From: Tanytarsus gracilentus
Taxonomy: Eukaryota; Arthropoda; Insecta; Diptera; Chironomidae
DNA length: 64,000 nucleotides
Reading direction: 5' to 3'
Assembly (NCBI GenBank): GCA_038502055.1
Contig: JAXRKN010000029.1
Location: 144,001-208,000, forward strand
In this document: positions 58,262 through 64,000 of the stretch, piece after piece
Layout of the letters: the number at the start of each line of letters is the position of its first letter
Position numbering within the stretch: the first letter of the stretch is position 1
Made by a program: the position numbers and the translations under genes
Notes under the pieces: model-generated
Databases searched by the model: none
Told to the model about the DNA's origin: nothing
The model's input: the letters and a program-made list of their open reading frames with translations, nothing else

Positions 58262-59370
58262 TTGACCTTCACATGTCTGCATGGGAATTACGAGCAATAT
58301 TATATACATAAAATTTTTTTTATATATTTTTTTATGTTTTTTTTAAAATTTTCATATTTATTGTATTTATTGTATATATGGTTAATTGCATATTATTATA
58401 AAATTATAAAAATTATTATTTTATTATACGAGTTTTATATATATTATTGAGATTATCGTTTGTATGTTTCTTTTTTTATTTTTTTTAAAATATTATACGT
58501 TATTTATATAATATTGGTTAGTATCATATTATTGATATATATAAAATATTTGATAAAATTTATTATTTTTAATGGACATATAAAATTATTAAAATTTGAA
58601 GAAAAATGTTTAAATATTTTAACTAATTAAACTTGTTAAAAAAGAATATTTATCAAGTTGAAAGTGAATATGCAGTTATCAACCCTTGTAATGAGTTGAA
58701 GGTATTGTATTAAAAAATATATAAAATTGTTAATTTTACTAATTTAAGATTTACATATAACATATATACAATATATCATTAAATATTTAATTTAAGTTTG
58801 ATGACATATCATATATATGAATGCATTTTTATTTAACATACCTAAAAGGATAAAAATATAAAATTTTAATAAATAATCTAACTTCTTTTAAGAAATACTA
58901 AAATAATAATGATTATTACTTATTATTTTTAAAATATTTAATAAAACATTTTTTTAAATTTTGAATTATTTTAGTTGTTCCATTGAAAAAATAATGAAAT
59001 TTTACTGCAAATATTTTATGTATTATATGATATAATATGTATACTATACGCAGATATTTATAAATTATATGTTAATATTTTAAAAATATATAAAATATAT
59101 AAATCCTGATACAATATTATAATTGCATATATATATATAAAATCTGCTATATCACATATTTTGCATTTTTCTGTATATATTTTGATATATAATATGCAGA
59201 TTATACGCATATTATACGCAGATTTAATATACATATAATATGCAGATGAAAATTTTAAAAATAAATCCTCATATAATATGCAGATTTTTAGAAAATCTGC
59301 ATATTATATGCATATTATACACATATTATATGCATATAATATACAGATTTTATGCATATAATATGTCGGC
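58262..59370. repeat. Extremely AT-rich tract with TATATGCA palindromes
   Basis: About 1.1 kb made almost wholly of A and T, with repeated ATATAATATGCAGATT and its inverse AATCTGCATATTATAT, especially at 59180-59370. The tract can form hairpins. The small open frame at 58262-58450 is compositional noise. Confidence 0.6.
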
Positions 59371-59551
59371 TCGGTGAACTACACTCGTCTGCATCATAAT
59401 TCAACACATTCATTTTCGATTGTAAGGAAAAAATTATTTTAATAAGAATTCAAGATGTAAAAGTTTGCTCAAGATGTAATGACAAAGTTAAACTTTGATA
59501 ACTTAAAAGGAAATAAAAATTAAGAATTTAATATTTATGATTGGTAAAATC

Positions 59552-59684
59552 CAGAGATGGGGAATTACAAAAAAATTACGTGTAATTTAATTTAATTTTG
59601 GGATATTACATGAATTTTGTATGAAAATGTAATTAATTAGATTTAATTTTTTTGTAATGTAATTAAATTTAATTCGATTACAAT
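59552..59684. mobile_element. hAT-like MITE, family A, lacking its right end
   Basis: It starts CAGAGATGGGGAATTACA and runs into TCGATTACAAT, where the next copy begins, so the last bases are missing. Confidence 0.65.
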
Positions 59685-60199
59685 CAGAAATGGGCAATTA
59701 CATTTTAATCGAGTAAAATCCTACATTAAATAAATTAAAATTCAATTTATTACATTTTCATTCAAAATTCATGGAATTTCCCAAAATTAAATTACATTAC
59801 TATAATTTTTTGTACTTACTAGGCATCCTCGATTCCCCGGGGACGACGATTTCGGAGAACCCGGGTATGAAGGAGCTCTTCCCCGGGGAGGAACTAAAGA
59901 CCGTTTTTTAACCGTTTAAAAACTTATCTAATGTAAATTTTTAGTTTTTCCTATAAACTGTACAATTATTTAATTTTTATGGCCTTTTATTAGCATGTTC
60001 ATGATATTTTACTTTTTAAATAAAACTTTAATTTTTAAAATCCATATTTTCAAATTTTTGAACCTCAAAATTTGCCTTTCACTGAGGTTTTCTGCTAATT
60101 TTTTTCCTCGGGGAATCCCCGTTGAAAATCTGGGGACGGGGAAAGACAACGGGGGTACCCGGGATACCCGCGAGGATGCCTAGTAATTACTCATCTCTG
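59685..60199. mobile_element. hAT-like MITE, family A, carrying a nested GC-rich element
   Basis: The left end is CAGAAATGGGCAATTACA and the right end AATTACTCATCTCTG. The interior is interrupted at 59820-60182. Confidence 0.72.
59820..60182. mobile_element. 363-bp GC-ended element with 8-bp target duplication
   Basis: TAGGCATCCTCG at the left end is matched exactly in inverse at the right end. The flanks GTACTTAC (59812-59819) and GTAATTAC (60183-60190) match at 7 of 8 bases. Each terminal ~70 bp is rich in CCCGGG and GGGGA motifs around a 200-bp AT-rich core. Inserted inside a family A copy, hence younger. Confidence 0.8.
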
Positions 60200-61215
60200 G
60201 TTAAAATATGAATGAAAAATTCTGAGCTATTTCTATGTTCAAAGTTTTATTGAAAATAAAGAATGAAGAGAAAAAATATCGATTAATTAAAATTAAGAAT
60301 GAGTTTAATATAATTTAAGAAACTTATAGAATTTTTATACTTTTAAGATTTTGGTATGAAAATAATGGGAAATTTAATGAAAGAGTCCAATACTTTTTAA
60401 GGGCTAATTAATAATTTTCCAAAAATTCGATTAATTTCCCGGATTTTACATTAAAAGCACTATCTTCCTACACAAATCAAGCTAATCATTGACTTATCCA
60501 TAAATTTCTTCAGCCCACAGTTTTTTCAATCAATTATTTATTGCCCATGGAACATTAAAAAAATCTGTTTTTACAATCATTAAAAAATAATTTCATATAC
60601 AGAGAGTCATAACAAAAAATTGCCAAAAAAGAAAATGAAAATTTATCAATTGTTGAAAATAAATGCTTAGTGAAGATGAAAATTATTTAACACTGAAAGC
60701 TAATAAAAAGTCTATATTTAATAAAAACATGAAGCATTTTTTGTTTTGTAAATGCTTAATGGAAAATAAAGTTTTTAGCGATGGAAAAAATAGAGAGATT
60801 TTGAGAGAATTTTGTTAGTAATTAAAAATCCTGATAATTTATTTTTATCTGCGTGCTTTTGAAAGTTCTTAAGTTAAAATATTCAAAATTGTTCATACAT
60901 GTTAAAATTTTATACAAAGTCGATTCAATTTGAATGTTTTAAATTATTTCCTCGAAATTTTCTCTCAATCTCTTCAAAAACAAGACAAAGTACATTTAGA
61001 AAATAGCTAAAAAGTTTTGCGTTAATTTGATGTTACACATTCACAGAAAGAAAGAAAAACTTAAATTGCCTTCTAAACAAAAAAAATGAGAACGAAATGA
61101 AAAGGAGAAAATAAAAAATGAGATAAGAAAAAGTTAAGTTTGGTTTTTTTTATATTTGAAAATTATATTTCAGTTTTTAAAATTTTCAGATTGTCAAAAC
61201 TTGTTGAACAACAGA

Positions 61216-61374
61216 CAGAGATGGACAAATACAATTTAATCGAGTAAAAATTATATAAAGTTACAAAAAATTACATTTTCATATAAAATTCATTTAATTT
61301 TCCCAAAATTAATTAATGGTTAAATAATTAATTAATTATATTAAATGTAATTTTTTTGTAATTCCCCATCTCTG
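61216..61374. mobile_element. hAT-like MITE, family A
   Basis: Ends are CAGAGATGGACAAATACA and TTGTAATTCCCCATCTCTG. No clear target duplication. Confidence 0.72.
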
Positions 61375-61964
61375 ATTGTTGTCTGAACTAAAAATGAAAA
61401 AATTAATTTTCAGAACATAAAAATTAAACTTTATAAATTCCATATTTGTTTTCACAAGCATTACCACCAACATCTAGTTAAGCGAAATCCTGGCTCAACA
61501 AGCATCCAATTAAGATCTCTTCTCTCTCTTTTTGGCACAAACATTTTGAAAATTCAGTTTTACAGCCACTAACTAGTAACATTAGCGGAGGAAATTTTTT
61601 ATGATGCTAAGAAAATGTTGCCAACTTCCCATCAAAAATTATTTCATTGTGTGACTTCCTGAGAATCGTAAAATGCTCTTCGTAAGCGATGCCAATTTCC
61701 GCCATCGAGTGTAATTTTTGAATCATCAACATTAAGAAATCAACAAGTAACACTCAATTGAACTCGCATGAAAATTAGAGAGATTTTCAGTTGAGTAAGT
61801 AAAGAGAATGAAATATTTTTTATAAACATACTGAGAATATTTTTATGCGTAAGTCCCACGAGTACATCATAACTCAAATAATGTTTATGCAAAAGTCGTG
61901 TTGAGATAATTTTTAATTTTTCACAGCTCTGTCTTACTCATCTTATAATACTAATGTTGTAGAT

Positions 61965-62087
61965 CAGAGGTGGGCAATCACTAAAAATCCATGTAATGTA
62001 ATTTAATTTTGGGAAATTCCATGAATTTTATATGAAAATGAAATTATTGTAAATTTTACTCGATTACATTGTAATTGCCCATCTCTG
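61965..62087. mobile_element. hAT-like MITE, family A
   Basis: Ends are CAGAGGTGGGCAATCACT and TTGTAATTGCCCATCTCTG. It is followed at once by a second right half. Confidence 0.72.
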
Positions 62088-62180
62088 TTATTTTGGGAAA
62101 TTCCATGAAACTGTAATTAATTAAATTAAATTTTTTGTAATGTAATTTTTACCCGATTAACTTGTAATTGCCCATCTCTG
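62088..62180. mobile_element. Tandem duplicate of the right half of a family A MITE
   Basis: It starts in the internal GGGAAATTCCATGAA block and ends CTTGTAATTGCCCATCTCTG, directly abutting the previous copy. Probably made by unequal exchange or aborted transposition. Confidence 0.65.
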
Positions 62181-63093
62181 GCAGAGCTCTCAACGGGTGT
62201 CAGAACCATTAAATTATAAATTTTCAATTATTTTAAAGACTTTCATTATCACCATCACGATTCATTAAATTCCGATTAAGTTTTGTGGTTTGAAAAATAG
62301 AAGAAGAATGTGTTAGTAATTAATTGCCAACCGATCACAACTCCTTTCACACACAGAGAACTCATTACGCAACGAATTTTCCATCATCATCCTCGAAGAC
62401 TTTTCTCCAATCCCCGGCTCTCCTTATCTTGAAAAATCAATTGAAGGCCATTTGCTGCCAAAGTGCTTCCATCGCCTAAGAATGTAGAATGTGTCCATTA
62501 ATGTCGGGGTGGGTAAGTGAGAGAGAGAGGCAAAAAAGTTTTTCCGCTTCTCATTAATAGCCGACGTGCGTCACACTCGGATTTTTGTCTTTCTGTGCGC
62601 GCTCTTGGAAATTTTCCAGTTTGACTTTCCATTCGAGTGAAAGTAAATCGGAAAAACATGAGAGAGTGATGGTGTGGTGGCAAACTTTCAACTCGTGCAG
62701 CATTCGAAGGCTCGACTTTATTAGGAAAATTAACTGTGATTTAATCGAGAATTTTTTGTGTTTGAAAATGTTGAAAAATAAAATAAAATAAATTATTTAT
62801 TAAATTCCAAAATATTTTTTTTAAATGTGATTAATTTATGATTTATTTACTCAGCTTAAAGTAAATTATTCTAAAGCTCATCAGAAAATATAGAAAAATA
62901 TTTAAAACTCAAGCTCAAAAATAAAAATAATTCAACGTTTTTTTTCTTGCATCTCAAACACAGCCAAAGTGATAGCAGTGAAAAAGAATCGATAAAGTGA
63001 AAAAAAGAGAAGAAAAAATTCCAAGCCAGAAGTGAAACCTGTTGGCTCGAAATTTCCGATGCAAAACCAGCTGCTGAACGTTCGTTGAGTCTG

Positions 63094-63101
63094 TGACGTC
63101 A
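63094..63101. promoter_or_regulatory. Consensus CRE palindrome
   Basis: TGACGTCA in the context GTCTGTGACGTCACAAAATG is the exact CREB/ATF binding palindrome. No promoter is proven nearby, so it may be chance. Confidence 0.3.
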
Positions 63102-63874
63102 CAAAATGGAAAGTGGAAGGGAGAAAAGCTTTCACGTGGAAAGGAATAAAAAAGCTTAAAGTTTGTAAATTTGTTCATTAATTAATTTAAATTTTTGAAA
63201 ATATTTTTAAAATTTTATTAAAACCCAAAAACTAAAATTTTCCTCAAAAACTTACAGTCGGTAAAGCAGTCGTAGCCATAAAAGCTCCAAAACTGCTACA
63301 AAAACTTTTCCCTTTTCATCTACAACACTTCCATCATCCACATCAGATCATTTCGGTTCGTGATGTCAATAAAAATAGATGCAAAAACTTTGTTCTCTTG
63401 TTTTTCGAAATAGAGAGACAAAAATTGCTTCAAACAGAATTTTGTGAGTGCATTTGTGAGGATAATTGTGTTAAGTGATGAAGATGTGAACGTGATTTTT
63501 TGTGCCAAGACATCAGGTCATAAAAATTGTCAATTAAAAATGATTTAAAAGCAAAACATTAAGCGAGAGAAAAAAATAAAGGATTTTTTTAGCAACAGGG
63601 TATGTTTTTAACAATTTCTAACCTTGTAGACGAAAATCTTCAAAATTTATTTACTTTATTCGAATATTGAGGTCAGGAATAGAAAAATTTCACCACTTGC
63701 TTTCGAGTGGAAATTATGATTTTTCCTCAATATCGTTACGAATACTTTGAAAAGTTGTTTTGAACCTGCTTTGAAGTTTACCAACAGGAAACAAATTGAA
63801 AGCCGTTCGTGTAAATTTTTTAAAGGACTGAAATGAGATGTAAAAAGTGGGACTTGATCATCCATCCGAAGGAA

Positions 63875-64000
63875 TTTTCCTAGGAATTTCCTAGGAATAT
63901 TCCTAGTAATTTCCTAGGAATTCCTAGTAATTTCCTAGGAAATTTCCTAGGAAAAGTAGAGGAAAAAAATTCCTAGGAAAATTCCTAGTAAAAATTCCTA
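63875..64000. repeat. CCTAGGAA palindrome array running off the window end
   Basis: From about 63875 the sequence is a near-continuous string of TTCCTAGGAATTTCC and CCTAGTAATTT units, each containing the palindrome CCTAGG or its variant. It is cut by the window end, so it may be one end of a larger inverted-repeat element. Confidence 0.75.

Larger units (their letters stand above)
59371..63860. other. Non-coding region with clustered MITEs
   Basis: No exon recognised. It holds family A copies at 59552, 59685, 61216, 61965 and 62088, a GC-rich element (59820-60182), and a consensus cAMP-response palindrome TGACGTCA at 63094-63101. This could be intergenic DNA or an intron or upstream region of a gene starting beyond the window. 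Confidence 0.4.

Overview
The window is AT-rich nuclear DNA from an insect, most likely a fly of the lower Diptera, although no species-specific marker was seen. The reasons are short GT-AG introns of about 50-75 bp, a cluster of ZAD (zinc-finger-associated domain) C2H2 genes, an activin-beta of the fly type, and introns loaded with short inverted-repeat elements. All gene models were spliced by hand from donor and acceptor sites. Phase closes at every junction reported, and total lengths match the families.

Region 1 (0-13.6 kb). Activin-beta lies on the minus strand (three exons, 592 aa, nine-cysteine ligand, RTKR cleavage site), followed by a minus-strand Cib2 calcium sensor (four exons, 185 aa). 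A 3.5 kb block of nested repeats (8.2-10.9 kb) separates them from PHAF1/C16orf70 on the plus strand (five exons, 429 aa). PHAF1 runs tail-to-tail into an unrecognised 166-aa nuclear-looking coiled-coil gene.

Region 2 (13.8-29.3 kb). Six ZAD-C2H2 genes occur here. Five (C, D, E, G, H) are close paralogues sharing the same finger series and a distinctive last finger. A LITAF-domain gene and Hs2st (heparan sulfate 2-O-sulfotransferase) sit among them. Genes C/D and Hs2st/G are head-to-head and probably share promoters. G and H are tail-to-tail inverted duplicates, virtually identical from the ATG to about codon 80 (intron included) but strongly diverged in the fingers, and H has lost finger 3.

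Region 3 (29.7-34.0 kb). Acox3, a peroxisomal acyl-CoA oxidase of 699 aa ending in the PTS1 tripeptide AKL, is followed by a 1.6 kb retroelement insertion with a 28-bp target duplication.

Region 4 (34-64 kb). This is mostly non-coding. Syt7 (synaptotagmin 7) runs from 42.3 to 53.0 kb on the plus strand. Around it lie two long elements with in-frame 129-bp repeats and many palindromic MITEs, which fall into at least three hAT-like families with 8-bp target duplications. Nothing coding was found after 53.05 kb.

The genes do not form one pathway. Activin-beta, Syt7, Cib2 and Hs2st act in signalling, secretion and the cell surface, PHAF1 and LITAF in endo-lysosomal traffic, and Acox3 in peroxisomal lipid breakdown. 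No clearly new system was found. The most interesting signals are the ZAD cluster with its localised identity tract, and the nested small-element families with readable target duplications.
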